64,000 nt of DNA from Trema orientale (GCA_002914845.1 JXTC01000003.1:2475261-2539260); one strand, 5' to 3'. Positions 47,525 through 60,382 are shown, numbered from the stretch's first letter. Notes: generated by a model from the sequence alone, not told the origin. Made by a program: numbers and translations.

Positions 47525-50500
47525 CATTTGAAGGTTTGTTCATATAAATATTTGTTCTTTTAGGTAGAAAGAGTGAAATCTGCAAGTGCATCTTTAAGAA
47601 GAGTTCTTCTGTCTCCATTATTTTCTGAATTTTCAGATAATGGGCCAGTTGATTTGATGGATGAAGATGCCATTTCAAACCTTTCAATACGTGTGAAGAT
47701 AAATTTGACAGTTTGGGACTTCGTTCTTCCTACCACTCCATCACTTCCTGCTGTATTTGGTGTATCCTTAAATGAGGAAATTGAACTTTCCATTTACCAC
47801 TGGTCCATCTATTGCGAGTTTTCTGGTGATACTGTTTTAAGTACTGAACTATTAACTATTATTTAGTCTCCTGCTGAGTTCATAGTATATCAAGCTTTAA
47901 ATATTCTAGCATAACAGGGGAGTTTACCAATATAAGAAATTAGTGTAGGATAAAAATGATAAAACAAGAATCTCAATGTGAAGCATATACTTCATATAAT
48001 CAAGTGACTAGGATATGAATCTCTTAATAGAAGAAAAGTAAATAGGGTAGGACTGTCTGGTACAAAATATTTGGTACTCCGTAAATAGAATCAGATGACT
48101 AGGATAGGAATGTCTTAACCGAAAAAAGCTAATAGGGCCAAACCATCAGGTTCAGAAATTTTGTTACTGTGGAAATAGAAATAAGTATTTTTCTTATCAG
48201 CTTTGCGAAGTGAATAATATTGTTAGGATCAGTAACAGTATATAATCAAATTGCTATCATAATTTGTGATCAAGATGGATACTATATACCTGGATTTCAG
48301 TTTTGATTGTGAATTGAATCTGATTCATATTATTGTTGGTGGTGTTAAGTTGCTATTAGAGTCATATTCTTATAAGTTGGTGGTTGGCCCATTCTGAGGC
48401 TAGAAGCTTGGTCAAAGTGTAATGCTTCTTTAACTGCATCTTAGATATCTGATACTGTTATTGAGGATCGTTTTGGTGTTGTTCATGGGAGTGATGAGTG
48501 GTATGAGGCATTGGAGCAGCATTTCAAGTGGCTTCTTCAGTTTAGAATCAGTCCATATTTTTGCAGATGGGGTGATAGCATGCGTGTTTTGACATACACT
48601 TGCCCTTGGCCAGGTATTTGATTCATATTACAGTAATCTCAGCAAGAAAGTAGGGCAATTGACATGAGAAGAAGAAATCTGGGCAATATTATTGATGAAA
48701 AATGGAAGGAACTAAGCACCCAGCATTCGAGAGGTCAATTCTCTCCTTGAGCACCGATCAATCACAATCTAGAAAATTCCATACCCCCTCCTCCTCTCCA
48801 CTCCCTCTATATTTTCTCTAGTCCATAACTGAAACCCTTTTTACCCCAGCAAATTGCCAACGACTTACTCCTAGCACTAACCAAGTCAAAAGACTCTTCT
48901 ACGCTGCCCCACTACTTCCTTTGCTTACGCCTTACATAAGTAAAGCGGATAGGAGGCTTATCATTACTTCCCCTAATGAAAGCACCTTGTCCTCAAGGCG
49001 GTAACCTGGAAATTGCAGTTGGACTTTGTCAAAAACTTCCCAAGTGGCGTCAGAAAGAGGTGTGTCTTTCCAAGCAATAAGAACTTCCATAACCTCTGTT
49101 GGAGTATGACGAATGGCCAAGACAGGGTTCGGTTTCGAGACCAACTCCAGCTCTGGAGTGAGCTGTTTTGGAATGTCCCATGAAGAGTTGGATGATCCAA
49201 TGGCGCGACGTAGCTGATATACATGAAAAACAGGATGTAACTAAGCCGTAAGTGGTAACTCCAAACGGTAGGTGACTGCCCCTACCTTAGCTACCATCGG
49301 GTGAGGGTCATAATAGCATGCTGCCAACTTCTCGTTACGTCGTTGGGTAAGGGTTCGCTGTCTGTAAGGCTGAAGTTTTAGGTAGACCAGGTCACCAACA
49401 TCGAACTTGACATCCTTGTGAGCCTCATCAACATGATGCTTCATCTTGTGGGACATCTTCAACTCATCCAACATTTCATCGCGAACCAGCAAGACGTGTT
49501 CCACTGCTTCTACATTAGTAGACCCGGTTTCATATGGAAGCAAGGGGGGCGGATCTCGGCCATATACTGCATAGAAGGGCGTTCGTTGTAAGCTGGTATG
49601 GTAGGAAGTATTGTACCAATACTTGCCCCATTGGAGCCAAGTTCGGTTGGCAGACGCAAAGCATCGAAAATATGTCTCCAAGCATCGGTTCACGACCTCT
49701 GACTGCCCATCGGTTTGTGGGTGATAGATTGTGCTTCGTTGCAAAAAGGTGCCTTGCAACTTAAAGAGTTCCCGCCCTTGCTCATGAAAACTTTGTCCCT
49801 ATCCGAGGTAATGGTGCGTGAAAGCCCGTGTAGCCTGACTTCCTCCCCTGTGAATAGTTCAGCCACCCTTTGTGCGGTAAACGGGTGCCTGAGGGCCATA
49901 AAGTGAGCGTACTTGCTCAATCGGTCAACCACCACCAGAATCGTGTCCATTCCTCCCGAGCGCGGCAAACCTTCTATGAAATCCATGGTGACCTCCTCCC
50001 ATATTTTCTCTAGTAAAGGAAGTGGTTGCAAGAGTCCTGTGGGCGACATTGCCATGTATTTATGGCGTTGGCACACATCGCACTGTTGCACGAACTTCTC
50101 GACATCTTTTCTCATGCTCACCCAAAAGACCTCGCTGGCTAGTCGTTGATAAGTCTTGAGGATTCCTGAATGACCCCCAGCCAGAGCACAATGATACTCG
50201 GTTAGTAGGACCTGAATGAGTGGGGATTGTTTGGAGATGACTTGGCGGCCCTTAAACAACAAGGCGTCACGAATGAGAGAAAAGCCAGCATACGGCCCAT
50301 TTTGCTCCTTAATTTTCCGCTGTACTTCCATTAAAAAGGAGTCCTGCTCATTGTGGGTTGCTACAGTATTCCAATCTCAGCCATGTGAAATTGACAAGGT
50401 AGCCAATTCCAGTGAATAAGGCAAACGGGACAAGGCATCAACAGCTCTATTCTCTAATCCCGGCCGATATTGGACGTCGAAGTCATATCCTAGTAGCTTA

Positions 50501-53500
50501 GTTAACCACTGTTGGTGCTCCGGGCTAACCAATCTTTGGTCCAAAAGGAATTTGAGACTCTTTTGATTTGTTCTTACAATGAACTTGCACCCCAATAGAT
50601 ATGGCCTCCATTTTTGCACGGCTAACACGATGGCCATTAACTCCCTCTCGTATACTGACTTGTTTCGAGCCCGGGGTGACAATGTTTGGCTGAAGTAGGC
50701 AATGGGGTGCTGATTTTGCATAAGGACAACTCCTATTCAATAGCCGGATGCATCCGTTTCTAAGATAAATGGGCTTGCGAAGTCCGGTAAGGCCAAAACC
50801 GACACTTGTGTCATAGCCGTCTTCAATTGTTCAAAAGCCACTTGCGCTTCGTCGTTCCACCTGAAATTATCATTTTTTAACTGCTCGGTCAAGGGGCTAG
50901 CGATGACAGCATAACCTGCCACAAACTTACGGTAATACCCCGTGAGACCCAAGAATCCCCGTAAGTCTCGAAGGGTTGTCGGAATGGGCCAGGCCAACAT
51001 TGCATACACTTTGGAAGGATCAACCTGTACTTCCGCAGCTGATACTATATGTCCCAGATACTCTAGTTGTGCTTGGGCAAACAAGCACTTCTTTTTGTTG
51101 ACGTAGAGTTACTGCTCCCCCAAAATGTTAAAAACAGTTTGTAGGTGTTGAAGGTGCGCCTCCGAACTTGGACTATAAATGAGGATATCGTCAAAGAATA
51201 CCAGCATAAATTTTTGCAAGTATGGGCGAAATATATCATTCATGAGAGCTTGGAAAGTCGCCGGCGCGTTGGTCAGCCTGAAGGGCATAACCAAGAACTC
51301 GTAGTATCCGTCATGAGTGCGAAAGGCGGTTTTGGGTACATCTTCTGCTTTCATCCGAATCTGTTGGTAACTAGACTTAAGGTCAAGCTTGGTGAACACA
51401 GTGGTTCCTCTCAACTCGTTTAACAGCTCATCAATGACCGGTATGGGAAATTTATCGGGAATCGTCTCCTTGTTAAGAGCCCGATAGTCGACACAGAAGC
51501 GCCAGCTCCCATCCTTCTTTTTGACCAAAAGAATGGGGCTGAAAAATGGACTATGGCTTGGTTGAATCACCCCCGCTGCAAGTATCTCCTTAACAAGCCT
51601 CTCTATTTCATCCTTTTGGACTTGTGGGTATCGGTAAGGCCTAACACACACAGGTGGAGCTCCCTCTCGCAACACAATGGAGTGTTCCTGTCCTCGGCAT
51701 GGAGGTAACCCCTCGGGTGGAGCGAACAAGTGTGCATGTTTTGAAATTAGCTATTGGACAGGTTTGGAAAGGTCTTCCAATGGTCCGTCACGCTCAAGTC
51801 CCAAATATCCCAGCTCCACCATCATCCCTTGCCCCTCGTGTTTAATAGCACGTAGCATTGCCTTCAAGGATACTTGAGTTTTACAAAGCCTGGGATCCCC
51901 TTGTAACGTCACTTGAGCTGATCCTACCCGAAACTTCATCGTTAATGTCTTCCAGTTCACACTCAGCATTGCTCTTCGGCCCAACTCAGCATTGCTCTTC
52001 GGCCATCTTCCCACTGAAACCACGAAAGAGCATCTCCTTCCAAGCTGATGATTGCAGCTGCTAGTCACCCCTGGTCGGTGCATCGCGAAGTATCTCTCTG
52101 CCTAGCAAACCCAGCCGTCGAGATTAGCTCCAGTAAAGATCGGAAGCTCCAGCCGTCGAAGTCGCGCTTCAGCTCGCTGGCCTGTCTGCGTCACATCTCC
52201 AGCCGTGTTCATCGTCGAAAAATTCAGGTCACCGTACCCGGATTGACGCTGGCTCTCTTCGCTCGGAGACGTTGCTTGCTGTTGCGGTTGAGCAAGGTGG
52301 AGAATGATGGACTTGAGGTGTTTTTTGATTGCCGACAGCCGCTGTTTATTTCCATCCAGCTCTTGCCAGAATTCTTTCATCTCATCTTCAACCAGCTTGA
52401 CTCTGCTCTCACGAGTTTTCCCAGCCATCGCTAGTATCAGAACTGCTCTGATACCAATTTGATATGTATTACAGTAATCTCAACAAGAAAATAAGGCAAT
52501 TGACATGAGAAGAAGAAATCTGGGCATATTATTGATGAAAAATGAAAGGAACTAAGCACCTGGCTTTCGAAAGGCCGGTTCTCTCCTTGAGCCCCGCTCA
52601 ATCACAGTCTAGAAAATTCCATACCCCCCTCCTTCTCTCCACTCCCTCTATATTTTCTCTAGTCCGTAACCGAAACCCCTTTTACCCAACAAACTGCCAA
52701 CGACATACTCGTAGCACTAACCAAGTCAAAAGACTCTTCTACCCTGCCCCACTACTTCCTCTTACGCCTTACATAAGTAAAGCGGATTGGAGGCTTATCA
52801 GTATCTTGTGGACATGCCAAAATTATATTTGATGCTTTAAATTTTTGGCATTATAATTATGCTGTTGTTTATGTTCATAATTACTATATTTGATATTTTT
52901 CTTTTTCTTTGCGGGTGTTGTAGCTGATCATCCAAAATCAGATGAATATTTTTCGGATCCACGATTGGCTGCATATGCGGTACCATATAATCGAGTCATC
53001 TCTGGGTATGCAGTTAGTTCTCCAGATTCAAGTGTGCAGCTCTTTTAAGGTGAAAACTGAGTTGGCTTTTAACCCTCTTGGTGATGTTACAGTGATGCAT
53101 CAAAAGATTACTTGCAGAAACAAATTGAGATATTGAGGACAAAGGCTCACTGGAAGAAAGCATATTTCTATTTGTGGGATGAGGTATGAATAATGCTGCA
53201 AAGTGAAAAGATAGCAAACTTTTGTTTGTTTACCTTAGTTAAAAATGTTGTCTTAAGATGATAATATCTTAGCGTTAGTGTTTTCATCACTTCTATTCTG
53301 TCACCACTTTCTGTTAACACTTCTTTAGGTAAGTAACTGGTTTAAATGTCAATTTTGTACGTAATGTAACAAAATAGGGGTGTCAGAGGATAAAGTTTGT
53401 ATATCATTGAACTCCTGCAGAATGATGGTATTAGCACAAGAACTAATGTGTTTCCCATAATCCGTGGCAGCCACTCAATTTGGAACAATACGAGTCTCTT

Positions 53501-55816
53501 CGGAACATTGCCAGTGAGATTCATGCTTATGCTCCAGATGCTCGTGTCTTAACTACTTACTACACTGGTAGGGGTTTTTTTCGTGTTCTCTTCCAAATTT
53601 ATGATGTATATGCCATCTTGATTAGTTTTTTGGTGATTCAGACTGGAATTTTGAATATGCTGTAATCTTACTTGCACGTTGACTACGTCTTTTTATTCCA
53701 TGGCTATAACTGTAACATGTGAAGATTGGGTTCTTGTTTTTTTGAACTTATTGTACTTGATATTATTGTAAAGAGGTTTACGGTGCTAGTGTGCATCATT
53801 CGCCTGTTGGTTATGAACTTGTATTACTTCTGTCTTCCGGAATGAGTACTAGACCATATACCTTGATGTAGACTTTAGTATATTCCCAACTCTTTAAGCT
53901 GTTTTCTAGTTGCTAAGTCACTGTCTAATTGTTTTATCTTTTTTGTAGGGCCAAGTGATGCACCTCTTGCACCTACTGCTTTTGAGGCTTTTGTAAAAGT
54001 CCCAAAATTCCTGCGCCCTCATACTCAAATTTATTGCACAAGGTATTGCAGACAATTGATTCTCAAAAACACCAGTTGATAGAAGCAATGTGAATGGCTT
54101 GTCAACTTCACTTGAAATCTTATATGAGATGGCTTATTTTCAGACTCTGACAGCTCCGTGCCTCCATCTGAGGGGTGGATACTGTTTGTTATATATGTCA
54201 CTTTCTCTATGCTAGGACTGTTGTCAATAGAAATTTACTTTTAGACTTTATAGTGTTCTTTTCTTCTGCTAGACACTTAGACTTGAGCACACAGTTAGCA
54301 CTGCAATATTTTGGGTTTATTCTTTTGTGCAATGGCAGTGAATGGCATTTGGCTATTTAAATTTGAATTTCCAATCTCTTTCCTGTAGGGAGAAAAGTTT
54401 TGCTTTCATCTTTCTGAATGGCTTCAAATTTCAACACTTAATTTGGTATAACTGGCATTTGTGCGAATCACCACTGGGTCTATATGTAAATTTCATTATA
54501 TGTGGATTGTCATATACATGTTACTGAGCTGGTTGCTTCTGGATCCTTATTTGCAATAAATACCAGCTGTTATTTGCAATAAATATCAGCTGGCACTAAA
54601 ATTCTCTGAACACAGCAAGGGTCTTTTTTTTTTTGGTTGGTCTCAATCACATTGAGTCATCGTAGTTAAACTAAGTAGATTATTTAAGTATGCCAAAATC
54701 ATTTTATGTAATTGATAACTGGTTAACTGTTGCATTATAGATAACTAAAAATTCTGGTTTCATATTTCAGTGAATGGGTGCTTGGGAATCGAGAGGATTT
54801 AGTCAAAGATATTATCTCCGAGTTACGGCCAGAAGATGGTGAGGTAATATTTATAAGGCTCTCATCTCGACCATAAAAATCTAATTTCTTCAAGAAACCT
54901 TCCGAGTCTAAAGGTCTTATTTAATTTCTACTGTTGCTTCAAAGATGCAAATTGTGGTTTTAATGATTTCTGTATTCAGATAATATGAAATATCCTTACC
55001 AGCCATGTGGTAGATATTATTTTTTTTCTCCTTGTCATGGTGAATTTATGTTCTCAACTAAAATATTTAATGCATGGATGCATGTCTCTTACTGTAATGA
55101 ATGTGTATGTTACTGGCTGAAGGGAAGTGAACTTGTGCTTCCCGCAGGAGTGGTGGACTTACGTGTGCATGGGACCATCTGACCCTCATCCCAATTGGCA
55201 CCTTGGGATGCGAGGAACACAGCACCGCGCTGTTATGTGGCGTGTATGGAAAGAAGGTGGGACAGGATTCTTGTATTGGGGTGCAAACTGCTATGAGAAG
55301 GCAACAGTTCCCAGTGAAGAGGTAATTATATTGGCATTTGTTCTTGTTCCATATAACAATTCAATAAATATTAACTATTTGTGTAAATCTTCATGTGACA
55401 GATAAGATTTAGGCGTGGCCTTCCCCCTGGAGATGGAGTTCTGTTCTATCCTGGTGAGGTGTTCTCATCATCACATGTACCGGTTGCTTCACTACGACTG
55501 GAGCGCATTCTCAGTGGTCTGCAGGTGAGCAATGGTGAATTATTAGTGTAGGGTATTTGGATTGTGCAATGACGTTAGGCTGACTTTTGGTACTAATCTA
55601 TGTGCAAGTTTGTGATCAAACATATGTTTGGATGTTCTGTAGGACATTGAGTACCTAAGACTCTTCTCTTCGAGGTATGGTAGAGATGAAGGATTAGCTC
55701 TCCTTGAGAAGACAGGTGTATACCTGGGCCCTGAACGTTACACACATGAGCACATGCCAATTGATATGATGCGGGGTGAGATCTTCAGTGCATGCCGATC
55801 TCCGATCTTGAAATAG
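43781..55816 (+). CDS. GH123-like / DUF4091 domain protein
   Basis: It belongs to plant proteins related to glycoside hydrolase family 123 (bacterial beta-N-acetylgalactosaminidases); the plant substrate is unknown to me. Sixteen exons join in phase: 43781-43793, 45120-45331, 46657-46793, 46877-46987, 47122-47223, 47354-47462, 47564-47761, 48445-48613, 52924-53005, 53093-53183, 53471-53567, 53949-54042, 54771-54843, 55148-55321, 55402-55524 and 55643-55816, giving 652 residues. The protein starts [17 protein letters not shown] with no signal peptide, so it is probably intracellular. Residues about 80-190 resemble the N-terminal beta domain ([25 protein letters not shown]). LWDE (Asp407-Glu408) is a candidate catalytic Asp-Glu pair. 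The DUF4091-like part is about 497-595 ([28 protein letters not shown]). The exon 6 end is ambiguous by 3 nt. Intron 8 holds a 4.2-kb antisense Gypsy element. Confidence 0.85.
44365..45045. repeat. Diverged tandem duplication in intron 1 of the GH123-like gene
   Basis: Copy A (about 44365-44677) and copy B (about 44707-45045) share phrases in the same order: TGTTATTGTTGATT, GAGAATTGAG.CTT, TTATCTA.GACAAAAT, GGAGTAGAAACTTATAGGGA, GGGAACTAAACTGAGTTGC and GATTGTC.TCTTTTCTCA. The offset rises from about 349 to 371 bp through indels. Copy B ends just before a second, unused acceptor-like TTTCAG. Confidence 0.85.
47493..47519. repeat. (TC)n microsatellite in intron 6 of the GH123-like gene
   Basis: A run of about 13 TC dinucleotides lies 30 bp after the exon 6 donor and may extend the local pyrimidine-rich tract before exon 7. 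Confidence 0.85.
48619..48963 (-). repeat. 3' LTR of the Gypsy element (left on the plus strand)
   Basis: On the plus strand it begins TGATTCATATTACAG and ends GGAGGCTTATCA. Its first base is the sixth base of the host intron. Confidence 0.92.
48990..52428 (-). pseudogene. Gypsy gag-pol remnant with chromodomain, multiply broken
   Basis: On the minus strand, in order: gag N-terminus (ATG 52428 to about 52102, ends at a stop); a shrunken segment (about 52083-51751), with no zinc knuckle and no clear protease; reverse transcriptase (51729-51109) with [22 protein letters not shown] and the FFDDILIYS catalytic site near 51190; RNase H in two pieces (51084-50737 and 50721-50377) with [11 protein letters not shown]; integrase (50331-49690) with an HHCC finger ([16 protein letters not shown]) and TMDFIEGLP; integrase C-terminal part (49759-49241) with [14 protein letters not shown]; chromodomain-like [16 protein letters not shown] near 49080. 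Gag is far shorter than usual. The copy is non-functional. Confidence 0.92.
52460..52800 (-). repeat. 5' LTR of the Gypsy element (right on the plus strand)
   Basis: On the plus strand it begins TGATATGTATTACAG and ends GGAGGCTTATCA. It is followed by GTATC, the second target copy. Confidence 0.92.
54547..54592. repeat. 23-bp tandem duplication in intron 12 of the GH123-like gene
   Basis: The unit TTATTTGCAATAAATACCAG plus CTG is directly repeated with a single C to T change. Confidence 0.85.
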
Positions 55817-58560
55817 AGATCTCTATTGGGAGAATTGAACAAGCAGCCATTTCTCCTCTTAGGGAGAAGTTTAAGGTGCGTTCTCAGGTCTTAAGTTGGT
55901 CCACTTTCAGACCATTGCCAAGACTTGCCAATCAACACAGGCGGCAGGGGAGAATGCAAACGTGCCAATCCACGTGGCATTGATGATTTACATTTGTCCT
56001 CGAACTAATTTCCCGCTACGTGGTGGGTTTTTTTTTTTTTTTTTTTTTCAATTTTTTTTTTTTTTTTTTGTCCCTTTATTCTATATTTCGCTTACCTAAA
56101 GATGGGAGTAGGTTACCTGGAAAAATGGTATATAGCTGGAGATTTATTTTGAATTGAAGATCTGTACGGAGACGACATTGCAGATGGTGGTTTTTTGTTG
56201 CACCGACGCAAATGTAAATCTGTAAAATCGTGTTCCTTGGTCATTTCCTTCACTGGTTTTTGGCACTACATTAAACTCTTTTTGCGGGGTTCTGGTTATC
56301 TTATCAAGATGGTCAATGTTAAGCTCCCAATCAATTTGCTCGATTTGATTTAGATTTGTTTTTCATCAAAGTGCATTCATAGTGTAGATTATGATTAGAT
56401 TGTAGTTTTTGTGGCTTTTGGGTACGCCGAATTCCTGGTTCTGCCGGAATATGTAATTAGTTCAGCGCTTGACTCCCTAGAGAACCAACAGACCAAACTC
56501 GATACGGCGTAACCAAGGTTCTCATGCTTATACCAAAATTCAGAATACTAAAATACCTTTTTTAAGTAATGTTTGAATTCTATTTAGTTGACGTTTTGGT
56601 GGAATTCCAGTAGTGAGTTGAAGCTCGCTCTTTTTAGCTCTTCTACCGGACCACTAAGAGTTCCGAGATGCTTTGACTGAAGGGGTCATATCAGGCTTTG
56701 GAACGAATAAGCCAACCAGAAAAGGGGAAAAAAGAGAGAATAAAAGTGGGGGATTCATCTTGGGCATAAGGGTCGAAAGACGGCTATCACGTGCTTTTCC
56801 TGACACTGAATTTCGTCACATGGTATTTCTACACTTTAGCAATTAATGTTTACTATCATCATCTAATTATATTTATATCATACAAACAAACCCATTTGGT
56901 ATATATGGTCGAAATTAGTAATTAGTAAACAAAACCTCAGGTTCCTTTACTTTTATTCTTCCGTTTGTTTGTGCTCTTCGGGCTTATTGTAAATCTACCA
57001 TTCAATTAGTTTCTCCTTTCAGAAACTATTTCATCCATATGGAATATTACAAAAAAAATATGAACAACAAATGCAAATAGGTGTAATAGAATCGATGAAG
57101 AGAGTGATTTGAGCTAACTCAAAAGATAATTTGCCCCACTCCCAAATCCCCACCCCTATTTTTTCCCACTTCAGAAAGAATAAGTAGCCATTGACCCATG
57201 CATTTTTACAGGCCGTATCTGACCCCACAGTCTACACAAATACCATAATCGCAAAAAGAGGAAGAAAAAAAAAAAACGAGAGAAAGAAAAGGTAAGAGGA
57301 GGGCCAAGCTTAGGGGGGCCTGTACTACTCGAGATTCAAGGTGGACTTTTGCATCATATTGGAATCAGAAAGGGGCAAAAAAGCAACTAAGAGATAATCA
57401 AATTGGCCATGATTACCTCTGGGCCTGGTATCTCCTTTCCTTTTTGACATTTGTGATGCCTCACAACCCTCCAGCTGTATAAATATTTTTTACAAGTTCT
57501 TTGCAAATCTCGAAATTGGTCACCAATGAACATGAAAGTGACATTAAAAAGAAGCCCCAATCTCTCCGTCTTTATAAAACTAGGCCACTTGATAATTGCT
57601 TCAAATTCGAACTAGGTTGGATGACATCTACATACATAGCTTTCTAGTTTTTCTTTACTTTTTTTTAGCTTTGGGCCAATCATTTCAAGTGGCCAACTCT
57701 CATATAGGCGTTTTAACGAGTTTTGTGACTGGGCGCTTTGAAAGTTTTGGGTGTAACATCATTATATGCTCTATTCTTTTCCTCCAGTCCTTTAGGTTTT
57801 TTTGGTCTCAATTACTCTACAAGAAACAAAAATCTTATCCACCCCATTATCTCTCACCCCTCCACAAAAGTAAGAGACACTGATGCAATTCCATGTCTGA
57901 AATTTCTGATTGGAGAAACTACAAGAAATGGTGCTTCCCTTATCCAAAGTGGTACATTCCTATAAATGCATAGGATGTAAACAAGTAAATAAATTGCGTT
58001 TTTAATGTATTCCATATCAGTTTTACATGGAACATGAAAAATACTAAAAGCCCTTACACTTTTCAATTTATTTGTTGAATCTCACATTTTTATTAGTTGT
58101 GTACTAAGCATATGTGCTTTTAGTACCGCTTATTGAATGACCTTCACAACTCCTAATTGTTGGTCAAATTTCCGAGAATGTCCAACTAGTGTTTCTTTGA
58201 ATTAAAAAAAAAAAATCAACCCAGTTTCCTTTAAAAAAAAATAAAAAAGTATATTCCATTTCACCGCGCTTTAGTTTATTAGCTGAAAAAGATAAGTGTA
58301 AACATAAAGAATAAAAATAATTCGTCACTTTTAGTTTACCCATTTCGTCACACATTGAAAACCCTTTTCATATAAAATAAATATATTTCAGGAGAGGTGT
58401 CATTTTACTGTCGCTTTTACTTCGGCTGTGTTAGTCGCCTTTTAGCTAAAAATAATAATTCAAACAGTAATCTTCGTAATATTTTTATTAAATTAATTAT
58501 AACATAAGATTACAAATGCAAGTCTACCGTTCACAGAAAAACTAAAACCTGTCAAAAAAC
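55817..58560. other. GH123-like 3' region and intergenic DNA
   Basis: The first few hundred bases should be the 3' UTR. They include two long T tracts near 56029-56051 and 56056-56069. No other gene is recognised up to 58560; short ORFs such as 57596-57883 have no family features. Confidence 0.5.
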
Positions 58561-60379
58561 TCAACGCTACCAAACAAGAATAATCATTTAAACTAGTTAG
58601 TCCATCAAAGACAAAACCAAAAGAACATATATACATGTTGGATTGTTATTTGTTGCAGCATGAGCCAACGCAGATCCTGCAACTGACTCCTGTAGCATTT
58701 TTTTGCCAAATTGGCAGAACGTAAGTAATGAGGCTTTAATGTTTATGTAGAAGAAATAAAAAAAATCAAAGTTAGGTTCAAAATTTTGGTAATTAATTAA
58801 TTGTTTAAAACCTCAAAAAGGGAGAATCTGTGTTCATATACTTACACAACCCACATGCAACTTTGTATGGTATAAACTAACATCTTCTAGTTCTCATTAT
58901 TTGGGGACTAGATTTATCCATCAAACATGAACAATTGGGTTTATTTATTTAATTTTACATGTAACTTGTCCAACAGTCCAAGTTAAAAGGAACGTTTTTT
59001 TTTTTTTTTAAAGCTTTAAAATAAATAAATAAAATAGTTGGCTATTGGAGGCAGAGTGCTCCTGAGCATTCACATTCCAGTGCTACACGCCAGCATCTTG
59101 ACGCTGCCAGTGGTGGGCCCAAAAATGTTATGCTGTGGACACTCGGGAACTCTGAAGGGGTGTATTGTGAAATGTCGCAAATACCCCTGCCACTGTCATC
59201 ATGCTGCCCTTTTGAAAAAGAATGTGGCCTTTGCGTAGCTGTCCATATTGGGATCACAGGCTTTAGACTAAAAGAGACAAAAGGATTTTCCCCCTTTACC
59301 TTTTTAGGTAAGTAAGATACTATTATATCCTATGCCCGAATCTAGACTTCTTAAAATGCATCTTTGATTCTGAAACATGAGTTTGGGAAATCATTAAAAA
59401 TGAAGGGTTAGATTATCGCTCTATATGCAAATTAATCATGATGGAGTTGTCTATTACCACATCGAAAGTTCCGCAGTGGCAGGCAGACTTAAAGCACGTG
59501 CCGGTTGTGTGCGCACGTTATATTAAGAACCTCACGAGGCCCTTAGTGACATTTGCCGCCATTTTGTACGGTCCAACCCAAGGGCAATAACGATCTATTT
59601 ACAGAAATACCATCGTGCGAATCAAAGGAAATTTCGCTTGTATTGGTATTTCGAGGGGTATAATTGTTATTTCGTAGGAGAATATGCCCTGTGAGTAGGA
59701 GAAGACACAATTTGGATTACGGAGGCTGACAACATTTTGAAGCCATATAACGAAAAAGCCACGATGGTTAAGACAAACGATAGGAAATGTCCACCATTTG
59801 TCTTGCTCGTTCTTATCGGTTAAGTGGCATATTTTTGTTTTTTTTTTGTTTTTTGGTTAAACTAAGTGGCATATTTGTTATTTTAGACAAAATCTTGTCT
59901 CAATGAAAGCCGGATATGGGTAAATTAAACAAAGAACATAACTACACTTTTTCTCCTATAATTCAACTATGTTGTCAAGACCCAAAACTCTCCCCACCTC
60001 GAACGACAAAGTAAGTAGCTAATCGAGGGCAGAGTCGTCTTTCAGTCAATATACTTGATAAAATGTTCACAAATAAGTATGCAGTACAAATAGGATAATT
60101 TAAACATTTTTCACTAAAAGACAAGCACCGCTAGTCCGACTACTTCCGACAATTGTCGTAAACCCGCTGATAGTGACACGTGGACGGATGGATTTGTATT
60201 AGCAGCCAGGAGATTAAACTTCGGGGCCCAGGTAGGTCCCTAACCATGGTTAAAAAGTACGGGTTCAAGAATAAACCACGGTTAACTGGCGCCGCTTTAA
60301 CTATTTTTTTTTCCAAAAATTAATATATATTTTTATTTCTATCTAAGTTCGTTCAAATCTCTTTCTTCCTGTCTGTATC
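58561..60379. other. Intergenic DNA upstream of the IDD gene
   Basis: No gene is recognised. The segment 59038-59280 is clearly richer in G and C than its surroundings and carries short frames on both strands, none with a known family. The part from about 59700 onward may include distal promoter of the IDD gene. Confidence 0.45.
60241..60286 (+). promoter_or_regulatory. Palindromic AACC.GGTT sites upstream of the IDD gene
   Basis: TAACCATGGTTA (60241-60252) is a perfect 12-bp palindrome. AACCACGGTTAAC (60274-60286) is a near copy 33 bp downstream. AACC/GGTTA cores are bound by many plant MYB and trihelix factors. The sites lie about 455-500 bp before the start codon. Binding is inferred only from the motif. 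Confidence 0.3.
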
Positions 60380-60382
60380 TCA

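Larger units (their letters stand above)
48619..52800 (-). mobile_element. Ty3/Gypsy chromovirus-type LTR element, degenerate (4.18 kb)
   Basis: LTRs at 48619-48963 (345 bp, the 3' LTR in element orientation) and 52460-52800 (341 bp, the 5' LTR) run TG...CA. A primer-binding site (TTGGTATCAGAGC on the minus strand, about 52444-52456) lies next to the 5' LTR, and a polypurine tract (AGGGGAAGTAA) next to the 3' LTR at about 48964-48974. Flanks GTATT (48614-48618) and GTATC (52801-52805) agree at 4 of 5. Domain order RT, RNase H, integrase, chromodomain marks a Gypsy chromovirus. It lies antisense in intron 8 of the GH123-like gene. Hand alignment of the LTRs shows roughly 9-10% difference, so it is an older insertion. 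Confidence 0.94.

Noticed and set aside
53006..53092. Exon 9 of the GH123-like gene continuing as open frame to a TAA at about 53048
   Set aside because: Splitting at the GT donor (53006) to the AG at 53092 restores frame into the [16 protein letters not shown] block, so this is an 87-nt intron.
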